Shown: positions 43,258 to 52,529, counted from the stretch's first letter. The stretch is 64,000 bases of DNA from Streptomyces sp. BK239 (GCF_004217285.1 NZ_SHKS01000001.1:627195-691194), one strand, 5' to 3'. Notes: generated from the letters alone by a model not told the origin. Translations and numbers: made by a program.

Positions 43258-44229
43258 CTATCGCGCCGAGAAGCCGTACACCGTCTCCGAGCGGTACACC
43301 TCGCCCGGGCGCAGGACGGTGCTCGGGAAGTCCGGGCGGTGCGGGGAGTCGGGAAAGTGCTGGGTCTCCAGGGCGATGCCCGCACCGGGGGCGAAGGGCT
43401 CGCCGAGGTGGTCCGCGGTGTACACCTGGATGCCCGGCTCGGTCGTCGACACCGTCATCACCCGTCCGGACGCCGGGTCGTGCAGCTCGGCGACCTCCAC
43501 CGGAGTGTCCGTGACGCCCTTGTCGAGCACGAAGTTGTGGTCGTAGCCGTCGCCCACCTTGCGGGACGCGCGGAAGTCGAAGCGGGTGCCCTCGACCTCC
43601 GCCGGCGCGCCCTCGGGGATCAGGTCCGCGTCGACCGGGGTGTACCGGGAGGCGGCCAGCCGCAGTTCGTGCCCGCCCGCGGGCCCTGATCCGGCGAGGT
43701 TGAAGTAGCTGTGGTTGGTCAGGTTCACCACCGTCGGCGCGTCCGTGACCGCCTCGTAGGCGATCCGCAGGGCGCCCGACGCGTCGAGGGCGTACGTCGC
43801 CGACACCTCCAGGCGGCCCGGGAAGCCCTCCTCGCCGTGCGGGCTGACCCGGCTCAGCCGCACCCCGTGCTCGACCGGCTCCGCCTCCCACACTCGCTTG
43901 TCGAAGCCGTGCTCACCGCCGTGCAGGGAGTTCGGGGCGTTGTTCGGCGCGAGGGCGTACGTCCGCCCGTCCAGGGGGAAGCCGGCGTGCGCGATCCGGT
44001 TCGCGTACCGGCCGACCAGGGCGCCCAGATAGGGCTCCGGATGCGCGAGGTACCCGTCCAGGGCGGCGAACCCCAGCACCACGTCCGCCGTCCGCCCCTC
44101 CCGGTCCGGGACCTCCGCCGACTGCACGATCCCGCCGTACGTCAGGACCCGCACCCGCACGCCCGCGCGCTCCAGGGTCCAGCGATGCACCGGTGTGCCG
44201 TCGGAAAGTGTTCCGAAGTGTTCGCTCAT
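43258..44229 (-). CDS. Cytoplasmic aldose 1-epimerase (galactose mutarotase)
   Basis: A 323-residue enzyme with the same fold and motifs as the exported paralogue at 29466-30620 ('LTYGGIVQSAEVPDREGR', 'LHGGEHGFDKRVWEAE', 'VVNLTNHSYFNLAG', 'STTEPGIQVYTADHLG') but without a signal peptide. It should equilibrate anomers of galactose or related sugars inside the cell. It stands alone, divergent from nothing and 15 bp after the SGNH gene on the same strand, so read-through from that gene is possible. Confidence 0.92.
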   Translation of the reverse strand: MSEHFGTLSDGTPVHRWTLERAGVRVRVLTYGGIVQSAEVPDREGRTADVVLGFAALDGYLAHPEPYLGALVGRYANRIAHAGFPLDGRTYALAPNNAPNSLHGGEHGFDKRVWEAEPVEHGVRLSRVSPHGEEGFPGRLEVSATYALDASGALRIAYEAVTDAPTVVNLTNHSYFNLAGSGPAGGHELRLAASRYTPVDADLIPEGAPAEVEGTRFDFRASRKVGDGYDHNFVLDKGVTDTPVEVAELHDPASGRVMTVSTTEPGIQVYTADHLGEPFAPGAGIALETQHFPDSPHRPDFPSTVLRPGEVYRSETVYGFSAR

Positions 44230-44244
44230 GAGCGAGACCTTAAG

Positions 44245-45138
44245 TCACGCGGTCGCGCCGGTGACCTTCCGGTAGGCGATCTCGGCGAGGCGCGCCTGGC
44301 CGTTCACGCTCGGGTGGAACCAGTCCCAGTGGCTCAACTGGTCGGTGCCGAAGCGGTAGTCGTACACCGCGCCCCCGTCGAAGCGGCACCGCGGGTCCTT
44401 CGCGCAGACCTCCCCGAGCACCGTGTTGTAGTCCTCCACCCGCTTGTGCACCGTGTCCCGCCGCAGCGTCGCCGCCGCGTCCAGCGCGTCCGCGTCGCCC
44501 AGCATCGACGGGCAGATCCCCAGCTTCCACACCTGCTTGCCCAGCGCGCTGGTCCGGCCCTGCGACCACAGCCGCTTCAGGTCCGGCACGCTCGCCACGT
44601 ACACCTGCGTCTTCGGCGCGGCACGGCGCAGCGTGCGCATCGCGTCCTCGAACGCGGCGCGGAAGTCGGCCACCGGCGTCATCGCCGCCGCCGTCGCCCG
44701 GCAGGCGTCGTTCGCCCCCACCATCACCGTCACCAACTGCGGCTTGTCCGCCGCCGCCCGCGCCATCTGCGCGGGCAGGTCCGCCATCCGCGCCCCGGTC
44801 ACCGCGTGGTTCCAGCTGTGCGTCGCCGCCTTGCGCGCGCCCAGCAGACGGACCGCCAGACTGTTCACCTCCGCGTTGCCGCCCGTCGCCCACGACACCT
44901 CCGGGCAGTCCGTCAGGATCGCGCAGGCGTCGAACCCCCGGGTGATGGAGTCGCCCACCGCGGCGATCGACGCGGGGCTGCGGTCCCACGCGAAGGACGG
45001 TGTCGGCGCCGGCTTGCTCTGCCGCGCGCCGGGCGCCTCGGGGCCGCCCCCGCCCAGGGCGTCGCAGCCGGCCAGGCACAGCACGGCCGCCGTGGTGACC
45101 GCGAGCACCGCCCGCCCGCGCCGGATTCCCTTCCGCAT
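44245..45138 (-). CDS. SGNH/GDSL-family hydrolase, lipoprotein
   Basis: A 297-residue exported esterase-like enzyme. The signal peptide ends in 'VLCLAGC', so the protein is lipid-anchored. The catalytic blocks are present: Ser in 'AAVGDSITRG', Asn in 'VMVGANDAC', and the Asp/His pair in 'DWFHPSVNG'. Such enzymes remove acyl groups from lipids, polysaccharides or wall polymers; the substrate is not evident. Several cysteines ('CAILTDCPE', 'GICPS', 'VCAKDPRC') may form disulfides outside the cell. The ATG at 45138 has GAGGGGG upstream. The 278-bp divergent gap to the DUF3145 gene holds both promoters. Confidence 0.88.
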   Translation of the reverse strand: MRKGIRRGRAVLAVTTAAVLCLAGCDALGGGGPEAPGARQSKPAPTPSFAWDRSPASIAAVGDSITRGFDACAILTDCPEVSWATGGNAEVNSLAVRLLGARKAATHSWNHAVTGARMADLPAQMARAAADKPQLVTVMVGANDACRATAAAMTPVADFRAAFEDAMRTLRRAAPKTQVYVASVPDLKRLWSQGRTSALGKQVWKLGICPSMLGDADALDAAATLRRDTVHKRVEDYNTVLGEVCAKDPRCRFDGGAVYDYRFGTDQLSHWDWFHPSVNGQARLAEIAYRKVTGATA

Positions 45139-45416
45139 CCCCGGTGACCCCCTCGCTCCTCGTCCGGCTTCCGTGCGACGCGCCGCACCCGGTCCCTCTC
45201 CCATGACAACGTCCGGGAGTTCCCGACGGCGACCGGAAGCGACCGATCGCACCCGCACAGGCGTCCTGCCGGGTGAATGGCACACGTTTAACGACATCGG
45301 GACCGACGGTACGTCACACTCCTTGCGCCGCCGCACGGTAGCCTCGCCCTCAACGCGGCTGCCCCGCCGCCGCCACGCCAGCCTGCAAGACTGTCCCGCT
45401 CTGCCCGGAGGTCCCG

Positions 45417-45911
45417 GTGACGACACGTGGAGTTCTGTACGTGCACTCCGCGCCGCGCGCGATGTGCCCGCACGTCGAGTGGGCCGTCGCCGGGGTGCTC
45501 GGCACGCGCGTCAACCTCGACTGGATCCGGCAGCCCGCCGCGCCCGGCACCTGGCGCTCGGAGTTCTCCTGGCAGGGCCAGGCCGGCACCGCCTCCAAGC
45601 TGGCGTCCGCGCTGCGCGGCTGGCACCTGCTGCGCTTCGAGGTCACCGCCGAGCCCTGCGCCGGCGCCGAGGGCGAGCGCTACAGCTGCACCCCAGACCT
45701 GGGCATCTTCCACGCCGTCACCGGCATCCACGGCGACATCCTGATCCCGGAGGACCGCCTGCGCGCGGCCCTGCTGCGCAGCCGGCGCGAGGAGAGCGAC
45801 CTGGAGGCCGAGGTGGCCAAGCTGCTCGGCAAGCCGTGGGACGACGAACTGGAACCGTTCAGATACGCGGGCGAGGGAGCCCCGGTGCGCTGGCTGCACC
45901 AGGTCGTGTAA
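45417..45911 (+). CDS. DUF3145 family protein
   Basis: A 164-residue cytoplasmic protein conserved across Actinobacteria ('GVLYVHSAPRAMCPHVEWA', 'VNLDWIRQPAAPGTWRSE', 'WHLLRFEVTAEP'), with no assigned function. In S. coelicolor the family member lies directly beside fabF, as here, which suggests but does not prove a link with lipid metabolism. The GTG start has GGAGG 5 nt upstream. A -10-like TAGCCT lies about 70 bp before the start, so this gene has a normal leader. It converges with fabF over a strong hairpin. Confidence 0.88.
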   Translation: MTTRGVLYVHSAPRAMCPHVEWAVAGVLGTRVNLDWIRQPAAPGTWRSEFSWQGQAGTASKLASALRGWHLLRFEVTAEPCAGAEGERYSCTPDLGIFHAVTGIHGDILIPEDRLRAALLRSRREESDLEAEVAKLLGKPWDDELEPFRYAGEGAPVRWLHQVV

Positions 45912-45935
45912 CCGGCCCACGAGACGCCGAGACGC

Positions 45936-45974
45936 CGAGTGGCCCGAACCCCACCCCGGGGTTCGGGCCACTCG
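45936..45974. terminator. Strong bidirectional hairpin between DUF3145 and fabF
   Basis: CGAGTGGCCCGAACCCC (45936-45952) pairs perfectly with GGGGTTCGGGCCACTCG (45958-45974) around 5 nt. It ends the fab operon and the DUF3145 transcript. Confidence 0.93.
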
Positions 45975-45990
45975 ACGTCTGGAGGACTTC

Positions 45991-47271
45991 TCAGATCGTC
46001 CGGAACGCCAGCACCACGTTGTGCCCGCCGAACCCGAACGAGTCGTTGAGCGCCGCGATACGGCCCTCGACGGGCAGCTTGCGCGCCTCGCCCCGAACGA
46101 CGTCCGCGTTGGCCTCCGCCTCCGGGTCGAGGTTCTCCACGTTGATGGTCGGCGGAGCGATGCGGTGGTACAGCGCGAGGACCGTCGCCACCGACTCCAC
46201 ACCGCCCGCGCCGCCCAGCAGGTGACCGGTCATCGACTTGGTCGCCGAGACGGCCATGTGGTCGGTGTCGTCGCCGAAGACCTTGCGCAGCGCCTTCAGT
46301 TCGGCGATGTCACCGGCCGGGGTCGACGTCGCGTGCGCGTTGACGTGCACGATCTCCGCCGGGTTCAGGTCGGTGCGCTCCAGCAGGTTCTGCAGGGCGT
46401 GCGAGATGCCCCGCCCCTCCGGCTCGGGCTGCACGATGTCGTGGGCGTCGGCGGAGATGCCCTGGCCGACGGCCTCGGCGTACACCCGAGCGCCGCGCTT
46501 GGCGGCGTGCTCGGCCGACTCCAGGACGATCACACCGGCGCCCTCGCCCAGGACGAAGCCGTCGCGGGCGACGTCGTAGGGACGCGACGCGCCCTGCGGG
46601 TCGTCGTTGTTCTTGGACATCGCCATCATGTTGCCGAACGCGGCGATCGGCAGCGGGTGGATCGCCGCTTCCGTGCCGCCCGCGACGACGACGTCGGCGC
46701 GACCGGTGCGGATCATCTCGATGGCGTAGCCGATGGCCTCGGCGCCCGACGCGCAGGCGGAGACCGGGGTGTGCACGCCCGCGCGGGCGCCCACGAGCAG
46801 ACCGACGTTGGCGGACGGGCTGTTCGGCATCAGCATGGGCACGGTGTGCGGCGAGACCCGGCGTACGCCCTTGTCCCGCAGCACGTCGTACTGGTCCAGC
46901 AGGGTCGTGACGCCGCCGATGCCGGAGGCGATGACCGCGCCCAGCCGGTCGGGGTCGACCGAGGCGCCCTCGGTGGACTCACCGGCCTTGCCTGCGAAAC
47001 CGGCGTCCTTCCATGCCTCCTGAGCCGCGATCAGCGCGAACTGCGCCGAGCGGTCCAGCTTGCGGGCCTGGGGCCGCGGGATGACCTCGGTGGGCTCCAC
47101 GGCGACCGGGGCCGCGATACGGACGGCCTGGTCGGCCGCCCACTCCTGCTCCAGGGGCTTGACGCCGGACTTGCCGGCGACCAGGCCCTCCCAGGTAGAG
47201 GCTGCGTCGCCACCCAGCGGTGTGGTTGCGCCGATACCGGTGACGACCACGGTGCGATTGGTCGGGCTCAC
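45991..47271 (-). CDS. fabF: Beta-ketoacyl-ACP synthase II
   Basis: A 426-residue condensing enzyme that elongates acyl-ACP with malonyl-ACP in type II fatty-acid synthesis. The catalytic Cys is in 'VSACASGAEAIG' (about residue 170), the two histidines in 'VNAHATSTPAGD' and 'SMTGHLLGGAGG', and the C-terminal 'NDSFGFGGHN' is conserved. The GTG start has GGAGAAGGAA upstream. It is the last gene of fabD-fabH-acpP-fabF; the 86-bp gap after acpP is the largest within the coding order except that before acpP. Confidence 0.96.
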   Translation of the reverse strand: MSPTNRTVVVTGIGATTPLGGDAASTWEGLVAGKSGVKPLEQEWAADQAVRIAAPVAVEPTEVIPRPQARKLDRSAQFALIAAQEAWKDAGFAGKAGESTEGASVDPDRLGAVIASGIGGVTTLLDQYDVLRDKGVRRVSPHTVPMLMPNSPSANVGLLVGARAGVHTPVSACASGAEAIGYAIEMIRTGRADVVVAGGTEAAIHPLPIAAFGNMMAMSKNNDDPQGASRPYDVARDGFVLGEGAGVIVLESAEHAAKRGARVYAEAVGQGISADAHDIVQPEPEGRGISHALQNLLERTDLNPAEIVHVNAHATSTPAGDIAELKALRKVFGDDTDHMAVSATKSMTGHLLGGAGGVESVATVLALYHRIAPPTINVENLDPEAEANADVVRGEARKLPVEGRIAALNDSFGFGGHNVVLAFRTI

Positions 47272-47357
47272 GGATTCCTTCTCCAACGTTTGCGAGGATT
47301 CAGCGGCGCCACCGCCGGGTGGCGGGGCGGGCCGGAGCGTCCGGCCCAAGCAGTGGC

Positions 47358-47606
47358 TCAGGCCTGGTGCTTGAGGATGTAGTCGGTCGCGTCGCCGACG
47401 GTCTTGAGGTTCTTGACGTCCTCGTCCGGGATCTTGACGTCGAAGCGCTCTTCGGCGGCGACGACGACCTCGACCATGGACAGGGAGTCGACGTCAAGGT
47501 CGTCGGTGAAGGACTTGTCCAGCTGGACGTCCTCAACCGGGATCCCGGCGATCTCGTTCACGATCTCCGCGAGACCGGCGACGATCTCTTCCTGAGTGGC
47601 GGCCAT
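47358..47606 (-). CDS. acpP: Acyl carrier protein
   Basis: An 82-residue very acidic helical protein that carries the growing acyl chain on a phosphopantetheine arm. The modified Ser is in 'DLDVDSLSMVEVV' (about residue 41). It lies between fabH and fabF in the fatty-acid operon, with a 102-bp gap after fabH that is large enough for an extra promoter, fitting the high demand for this protein. The start has GAAGGAG upstream. Confidence 0.96.
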   Translation of the reverse strand: MAATQEEIVAGLAEIVNEIAGIPVEDVQLDKSFTDDLDVDSLSMVEVVVAAEERFDVKIPDEDVKNLKTVGDATDYILKHQA

Positions 47607-47708
47607 GTCGGCGCTCCTTCGTTGGTGTTCTTCAGGGTGTGGCGCCCGCCGCGGTAGCGGCAGGTGGTGCGTTTCCCGTACCGGACCGCATGATCCGGCA
47701 CGGAGTGC

Positions 47709-48710
47709 CTAGGGGAGGGTAACGACCGTCGCGGCGTAGACGAGACCCGCCCCGAATCCGATGACGAGCGCGGTGTCGCCGCTCTTCGCCTCGCCGGTCG
47801 CCAGGAGCCGCTCCATCGCGAGCGGGATCGAGGCGGCCGAGGTGTTGCCGGTGGTGCGCACGTCACGGGCGACCGTGACGGACTCCGGGAGCTTCAGGGT
47901 CTTCACCATCGAGTCGATGATCCGCTCGTTGGCCTGGTGCGGGATGAAGACGTCCAGCTCGTCGGAGCCGATGCCGGCCGCCTCCAGCGCCTGCTGGGCG
48001 ACCTTCGCCATCTCGAAGACGGCCCAGCGGAACACCGCCTGGCCCTCCTGCGTGATGGCGGGGAACTTGGCGACCTCGCCGGTGCGGTAGTCCGTCCACG
48101 GCACGGTCTGCTTGATGGTCTCCGACTTGTCGCCCTCGGAGCCCCAGACCGTCGGGCCGATCGCCGGCTCCTGCGAGGGGCCGACCACGACCGCGCCAGC
48201 GCCGTCGCCGAACAGGAAGGCGGTGGCCCGGTCCTCCAGGTCGGTCAGGTCGGACAGCCGCTCCACGCCGATGACGAGGACGTACTCCGCGGAGCCCTCG
48301 ACGACCATGCCCTTGGCGAGGGTCAGGCCGTAGCCGAAGCCGGCGCAGCCCGCCGAGATGTCGAACGCGGCGGCCTTGGCGGTGCCCAGCTTGTCGGCGA
48401 TCTCGGTGGCGACGGCCGGGGTCTGCTTGAAGTGCGAGACCGTCGAGACGACCACGGCGCCGATCTGCTCGGCGGTGATCCCCGCGTCGGCGACCGCCTT
48501 GCCGGCGGCCTCCACCGACATGGCGGCGACGGTCTCCTCGTCGCTCGCCCAGTGCCGGGTCTGGATGCCGGAGCGCGAGCGGATCCACTCGTCGGAGGAG
48601 TCGATCGTCTCCAGGATCACCTCGTTGGGCACCACCCGGGTGGGCCGGTAGCCCCCCACGCCGAGGATGCGCGCGTACGGGGCGCCCTTACTGGGCTTGA
48701 TCTTCGCCAT
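47709..48710 (-). CDS. fabH: Beta-ketoacyl-ACP synthase III
   Basis: A 333-residue enzyme that starts fatty-acid synthesis by condensing acyl-CoA primers with malonyl-ACP. The Cys-His-Asn triad is seen in 'DISAGCAGFGYG' (about residue 120), 'FIPHQANERI' and 'RTTGNTSAASIP'. Streptomyces FabH prefers branched primers, which give iso and anteiso fatty acids. It begins 9 bp after fabD, with GGAG upstream, in the same operon. Confidence 0.96.
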   Translation of the reverse strand: MAKIKPSKGAPYARILGVGGYRPTRVVPNEVILETIDSSDEWIRSRSGIQTRHWASDEETVAAMSVEAAGKAVADAGITAEQIGAVVVSTVSHFKQTPAVATEIADKLGTAKAAAFDISAGCAGFGYGLTLAKGMVVEGSAEYVLVIGVERLSDLTDLEDRATAFLFGDGAGAVVVGPSQEPAIGPTVWGSEGDKSETIKQTVPWTDYRTGEVAKFPAITQEGQAVFRWAVFEMAKVAQQALEAAGIGSDELDVFIPHQANERIIDSMVKTLKLPESVTVARDVRTTGNTSAASIPLAMERLLATGEAKSGDTALVIGFGAGLVYAATVVTLP

Positions 48711-48719
48711 CAGGGCTCC

Positions 48720-49664
48720 TCACGCACCCGCCGCGTCGGCGGCGGGCGTCACGGTCTCGGAGATGATCTCGCGGGCCGCGTCCAGGTCGTCGGGGGTCTT
48801 CAGCGCCAGCGTCCGCACGCCGGGCAGCGCGCGCTTGGCCAGACCGACCAGGGTCCCGCCGGGGGACACCTCGACGATCGCGGTGACGCCGAGCTCCTTG
48901 AAGGTCTCCATGCACAGGTCCCAGCGGACCGGGTTGGCGACCTGGCCGACGAGCCGGTCGAGGATCTCCGCGCCGGACGCCACGGTCCGCCCGTCCTTGT
49001 TGGAGACGTAGGCGACCGTCGGGTCGGCGGGGGTGACCTCCTTGGCGGCGGTCGCGAGCGTCTCGACCGCGGGAGCCATGTGGTGCGTGTGGAAGGCGCC
49101 GGCGACCTTGAGCGCGACGACCTTGCGGACGCCCTCGGGCTTGTCCTCGTTCAGCGCGGCGAGCTGCTCCAGCGTGCCCGCGGCCACGATCTGGCCCGCG
49201 CCGTTGATGTTCGCCGGGGTCAGTCCCAGCTTCCGCAGATGCGCGACGGAGACCTCCGGGTCGCCGCCGAGCAGCGCCGACATGCCGGTCTCGGTGATCG
49301 CGGCGGCCTCGGCCATGGCCAGACCGCGCTTGCGTACGAGGGTCAGCGCGGCGGTGTCGTCGAGGACCCTGGCGAACGCGGCGGCGGTGAACTCGCCGAC
49401 GCTGTGGCCCGCGACGGCGCCCGGGGTCACGGCACCGAGTGCCGTGGCGGACAGGATTCCGGCGGCGACGAGCAGCGGCTGCGCCACCGCGGTGTCGCGG
49501 ATGGCGTCCGCGTCGGCCTGCGTGCCGTAGTGAACGAGGTCCAGGCCGATGGCGTCGGACCACGCGGCGACGCGGTCGGCGGCGCCGGGCAGTTCGAGCC
49601 AGGGGGTCAGGAAGCCGGGCGTCTGGGCGCCCTGGCCGGGAGCGACGAGTACGAGCACTCTCAC
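48720..49664 (-). CDS. fabD: Malonyl-CoA:ACP transacylase
   Basis: A 314-residue enzyme that moves malonyl groups from CoA to ACP. The 'APGQGAQTPGFL' start, the nucleophile in 'VAGHSVGEFTAA' (about residue 97) and the catalytic His in 'GAFHTHHM' are present. In Streptomyces FabD also serves polyketide synthases. First gene of the fab operon. The GTG start has only a weak AGAGAGAG site. FasR is encoded 83 bp upstream and in S. coelicolor activates this operon. Confidence 0.96.
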   Translation of the reverse strand: MRVLVLVAPGQGAQTPGFLTPWLELPGAADRVAAWSDAIGLDLVHYGTQADADAIRDTAVAQPLLVAAGILSATALGAVTPGAVAGHSVGEFTAAAFARVLDDTAALTLVRKRGLAMAEAAAITETGMSALLGGDPEVSVAHLRKLGLTPANINGAGQIVAAGTLEQLAALNEDKPEGVRKVVALKVAGAFHTHHMAPAVETLATAAKEVTPADPTVAYVSNKDGRTVASGAEILDRLVGQVANPVRWDLCMETFKELGVTAIVEVSPGGTLVGLAKRALPGVRTLALKTPDDLDAAREIISETVTPAADAAGA

Positions 49665-49676
49665 ACTCTCTCTTGA

Positions 49677-49745
49677 GGGCGGCCACGGCCGCCCGTGGGG
49701 ACAAGGACGAAGAACGGCAGGGGGTTTTGTGGGCCCCCGACAAAA
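49677..49745. promoter_or_regulatory. fasR-fabD spacer with two dyads
   Basis: GGGCGGCC-ac-GGCCGCCC (49677-49694) and TTTTGT-N9-ACAAAA (49725-49745) lie in the 83-bp gap between fasR and fabD. The second is A/T-rich in a GC-rich background and touches the fasR stop codon. One or both may be FasR operator or a weak fasR terminator; the fabD promoter must lie here or inside fasR. Confidence 0.45.
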
Positions 49746-49747
49746 GC

Positions 49748-50956
49748 CTAGGTCTGGGGATCTCCATCGACCAGACGCCCCAGGATCAGTGCGATGCGCA
49801 AGGTGAACGCCGAGCGTACATCCGAAGGGGACCAGCCGGTGACGTCAGTCACACGTCGAAGCCGGTAGCGCACGGTGTTGGGATGGACGAACAGCATCCG
49901 GGCCGCACCCTCCAGACTGGACGCCTGTTCGAGGTAGACGGAGAGCGTCTCCAGCAGCGCGGACCCCGCCTCCTCCAGCGGTCTGTAGATCTCCTCCACC
50001 AACTGCTCGCGGGCTCCGGGGTCGCCCGCTATCGCCCGCTCCGGCAGCAGATCGTCGGCCAGGACCGGACGCGGGGCGTCCTGCCAGGCGGAACACGCCT
50101 TCAGTCCCGCCGCGGCGGCCTGCGCGGACCGGGTCGCGGCCAGCAGGTCGGGCACCACGGGCCCGGCCACCACGGGGCCCGCCGCGTACGGGCCGATCAA
50201 CGACCTGGCCACGGCCAGCGGATTGTCGCTGCCGCCCGCGATGACGACGAGCCGCGAGCCGAGCACGCCGGTGAGCACCTGGAGTTTGGCGTGCCGGGCG
50301 GCCCGCCGGATCGCCTCCACCGTCAGCTCCGAGTCGCCGTCCGGGGCGGTGCCCAGCACCACGCACACGTTCTCCGGCGCGTTCCAGCCGAGCGCGGCGG
50401 CCCGGCTGACGGCCCCCTCGTCGGCCTCCCCGCTGAGCACGGCGTTGACGACGAGGGACTCCAGCCGGGCGTCCCACGCGCCGCGCGCCTCGGCCGCCTG
50501 CGCGTACACCTGGGCGGTGGCGAAGGCGATCTCACGGGCGTACACCAGGAGCGCCTCGCGCAGCACGCCCTCGTCGCCCGGAGCGGCGACCTCGTCGATC
50601 GCGGACTCCATGACCTCGATGGTGGTGCGCACCATCTCCACCGTCTGCCGGAGCGTGATCGCCCGGGTCAGCTCCCTCGGGGCGGTCCCGAAGACGTCCG
50701 TGGAGATCGCCTGCGGGGCGTCTGGGTGCCGGAACCACTCCGTGAACGCGGCGATGCCCGCCTGGGCGACGAGCCCGATCCAGGAACGGTTCTCCGGGGG
50801 CATCGCCCGGTACCACGGCAGGGTCTCGTCCATCCGCGCGATCGCCTGGGCGGCGAGACTTCCGGAGGACTTCTCCAGCCGCTTCAGGGTCGCGGTGTGC
50901 GGGTGCGCTGCCGCTCGGCGGTGGCGGGCTTCGGGTTCGGAGTGGGGTTCGGGCAC
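49748..50956 (-). CDS. fasR: Fatty-acid biosynthesis activator FasR (PucR/CdaR type)
   Basis: A 402-residue regulator. The central GGDEF-derived region is followed by the C-terminal PucR helix-turn-helix ('ASSLEGAARMLFVHPNTVRYRLRRV' in part). Its place directly before fabD on the same strand matches S. coelicolor FasR (SCO2386), which is known to activate fabD-fabH-acpP-fabF. The GTG start at 50956 gives the usual length; longer in-frame starts run into the divergent pirin gene and are rejected. The ribosome site is weak (AAGGCAG). The stop is TAG. Confidence 0.9.
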   Translation of the reverse strand: MPEPHSEPEARHRRAAAHPHTATLKRLEKSSGSLAAQAIARMDETLPWYRAMPPENRSWIGLVAQAGIAAFTEWFRHPDAPQAISTDVFGTAPRELTRAITLRQTVEMVRTTIEVMESAIDEVAAPGDEGVLREALLVYAREIAFATAQVYAQAAEARGAWDARLESLVVNAVLSGEADEGAVSRAAALGWNAPENVCVVLGTAPDGDSELTVEAIRRAARHAKLQVLTGVLGSRLVVIAGGSDNPLAVARSLIGPYAAGPVVAGPVVPDLLAATRSAQAAAAGLKACSAWQDAPRPVLADDLLPERAIAGDPGAREQLVEEIYRPLEEAGSALLETLSVYLEQASSLEGAARMLFVHPNTVRYRLRRVTDVTGWSPSDVRSAFTLRIALILGRLVDGDPQT

Positions 50957-51037
50957 GGGACAAGACTGCCTTATCGGGACGGCGGGCCGCGCCGGTGGGT
51001 TGCCGGAGGGCTTCGCCCGCCCGATAGCGTGGGTCGC

Positions 51038-51697
51038 GTGATGGACGTACGGCGCGCCGAGGAGCGCTACCGCGGCGGTGATCCCGAGGCCGGGATCGAC
51101 ACCCGGCACGCCTTCTCCTTCGGCGCCCACTACGACCCCGGCAACCTCCGCTTCGGCGCGCTGATCGCCTGCAACGAGGAGCGGCTCGCGCCCGGCGCGG
51201 GCTTCGGCGAACACCCCCACAGCCACACGGAGATCGTGACCTGGGTGGTCGAGGGCGAGCTGACCCACCGCGACTCAGAGGGCCACGAGGTGACCGTCCG
51301 CCCCGGGGACGTGCAGCGGCTCAGCGCGGCGGCCGGGGTGCGCCACACCGAGCGCAACGACGCCGAAGTCCCCCTGACCTTCGTCCAGATGTGGCTGACC
51401 CCGCTGGAGCCCGGCGGCGACCCGTCCTACGAGATCGTCCGCAGCGTCGCCGACTCCACTCCGTACGCCGTCCCGGGGGCCGGCGCGACGCTGCACGTGC
51501 GGCGGCTGACGGCCGGGGAGCGGGCGTCGGCGCCGACGGGGTCGCACGGGTACGTGCACGTCGTGCGCGGCGAAGTGAGCCTGGACGGCGAGCGGCTGGG
51601 CCCCGGCGACGCGGCCCGCGTCACGGACGCCGGCGAGGTCCGGGTGCTGGCGCTCACGCCGGCCGAGTTGCTGGTCTGGGAGATGCGCGCCGGCTGA
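51038..51697 (+). CDS. Pirin-family bicupin
   Basis: A 219-residue cupin protein. The metal-binding histidines are in 'FGEHPHSHTEIVTWVVEG' and 'GVRHTERN', with Glu in the second cupin strand. Pirins are iron proteins acting as quercetinases or as regulators of metabolic enzymes; in S. ambofaciens a pirin affects beta-oxidation, which would fit the nearby lipid genes but is not shown. TAGCGT (51025-51030) ends 7 nt before the GTG, and no Shine-Dalgarno is present, so a leaderless start at GTG 51038 is preferred; ATG 51041 is the next codon. Confidence 0.88.
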   Translation: MMDVRRAEERYRGGDPEAGIDTRHAFSFGAHYDPGNLRFGALIACNEERLAPGAGFGEHPHSHTEIVTWVVEGELTHRDSEGHEVTVRPGDVQRLSAAAGVRHTERNDAEVPLTFVQMWLTPLEPGGDPSYEIVRSVADSTPYAVPGAGATLHVRRLTAGERASAPTGSHGYVHVVRGEVSLDGERLGPGDAARVTDAGEVRVLALTPAELLVWEMRAG

Positions 51698-51704
51698 GGG
51701 GGAC

Positions 51705-52529
51705 TCAGCCCTTCCGGAACTCCGTCAGCAGCGCGTCCGTGAACGCCGGCCAGGCCTCGACCGCCCACGGGCCGAACGCGCGGTCCGTGAGCGCGACGGC
51801 GGCCAGCCGCGCGTCGGGGTCGATCCACAGGAACGTACCGGACTGCCCGAAGTGGCCGAACGTGCGCGGCGAGGACGAACCGCCGGTCCAGTGCGGGGAC
51901 TTGGAGTCGCGGATCTCGAAGCCGAGGCCCCAGTCGTTGGGGTTCTGGTGGCCGTAGCCGGGCAGGACGCCCTTCGTGCCCGGGTACTGCACGCTCATCG
52001 CCTCGGCGACCGTGCGCGGGTCCAGCAGCCGGGGCGCCTGCACCTCGGCCGCGAAGCGCAGCAGGTCCTCCACGGTCGAGACGCCGTCCTTCGCGGGCGA
52101 CCCCTCCAGCGAGGTGGACGCCATCCCCAGCGGCTCCAGCACCGCCTGCCGCAGGTACTCCCCGAAGTCGATGTCCGTGGCCTTGGCGATGTGGTCGCCG
52201 AGCTGCTCGAACCCGGCGTTGGAGTACAGCCGCCGCTCCCCGGGCGCGGCGGTCGCCCGGTGCTCGTCGAAGGCGAGCCCCGAGGTGTGCGCGAGCAGAT
52301 GGCGGACGGTCGCCCCGGGCGGCCCGGCCGGCTCGTCCAGCTCGATCGCCCCCTCCTCGTACGCGACCAGCGCGGCGTAGGCGGCGAGCGGCTTGGTGAC
52401 CGAGGCCAGCGGGAAACGCCGCCCGGCCGGGCCGTGCGTCCAGAGGACCGTCCCGTCGGCCCGCACGACACCCGCCGCGGCGGAGGGGACGGGCCAGTTC
52501 TCGATCAGCGCGAGGCTCTGCGACGACAT
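51705..52529 (-). CDS. Serine hydrolase, class C beta-lactamase-like
   Basis: A 274-residue protein with the penicillin-recognising motifs: 'ASVTKPLAAY' (SxxK, about residue 43), 'YSNAGFEQLG' (YxN) and 'HFGQSGTFLW' in place of KTG. No signal peptide is present, so it is likely a cytoplasmic esterase or peptidase. The minus-strand TAGGCT ends 6 nt before the ATG and there is no Shine-Dalgarno sequence, so translation is probably leaderless. Its 3' end lies 7 bp from the pirin stop, with no room for a separate terminator. Confidence 0.85.
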   Translation of the reverse strand: MSSQSLALIENWPVPSAAAGVVRADGTVLWTHGPAGRRFPLASVTKPLAAYAALVAYEEGAIELDEPAGPPGATVRHLLAHTSGLAFDEHRATAAPGERRLYSNAGFEQLGDHIAKATDIDFGEYLRQAVLEPLGMASTSLEGSPAKDGVSTVEDLLRFAAEVQAPRLLDPRTVAEAMSVQYPGTKGVLPGYGHQNPNDWGLGFEIRDSKSPHWTGGSSSPRTFGHFGQSGTFLWIDPDARLAAVALTDRAFGPWAVEAWPAFTDALLTEFRKG

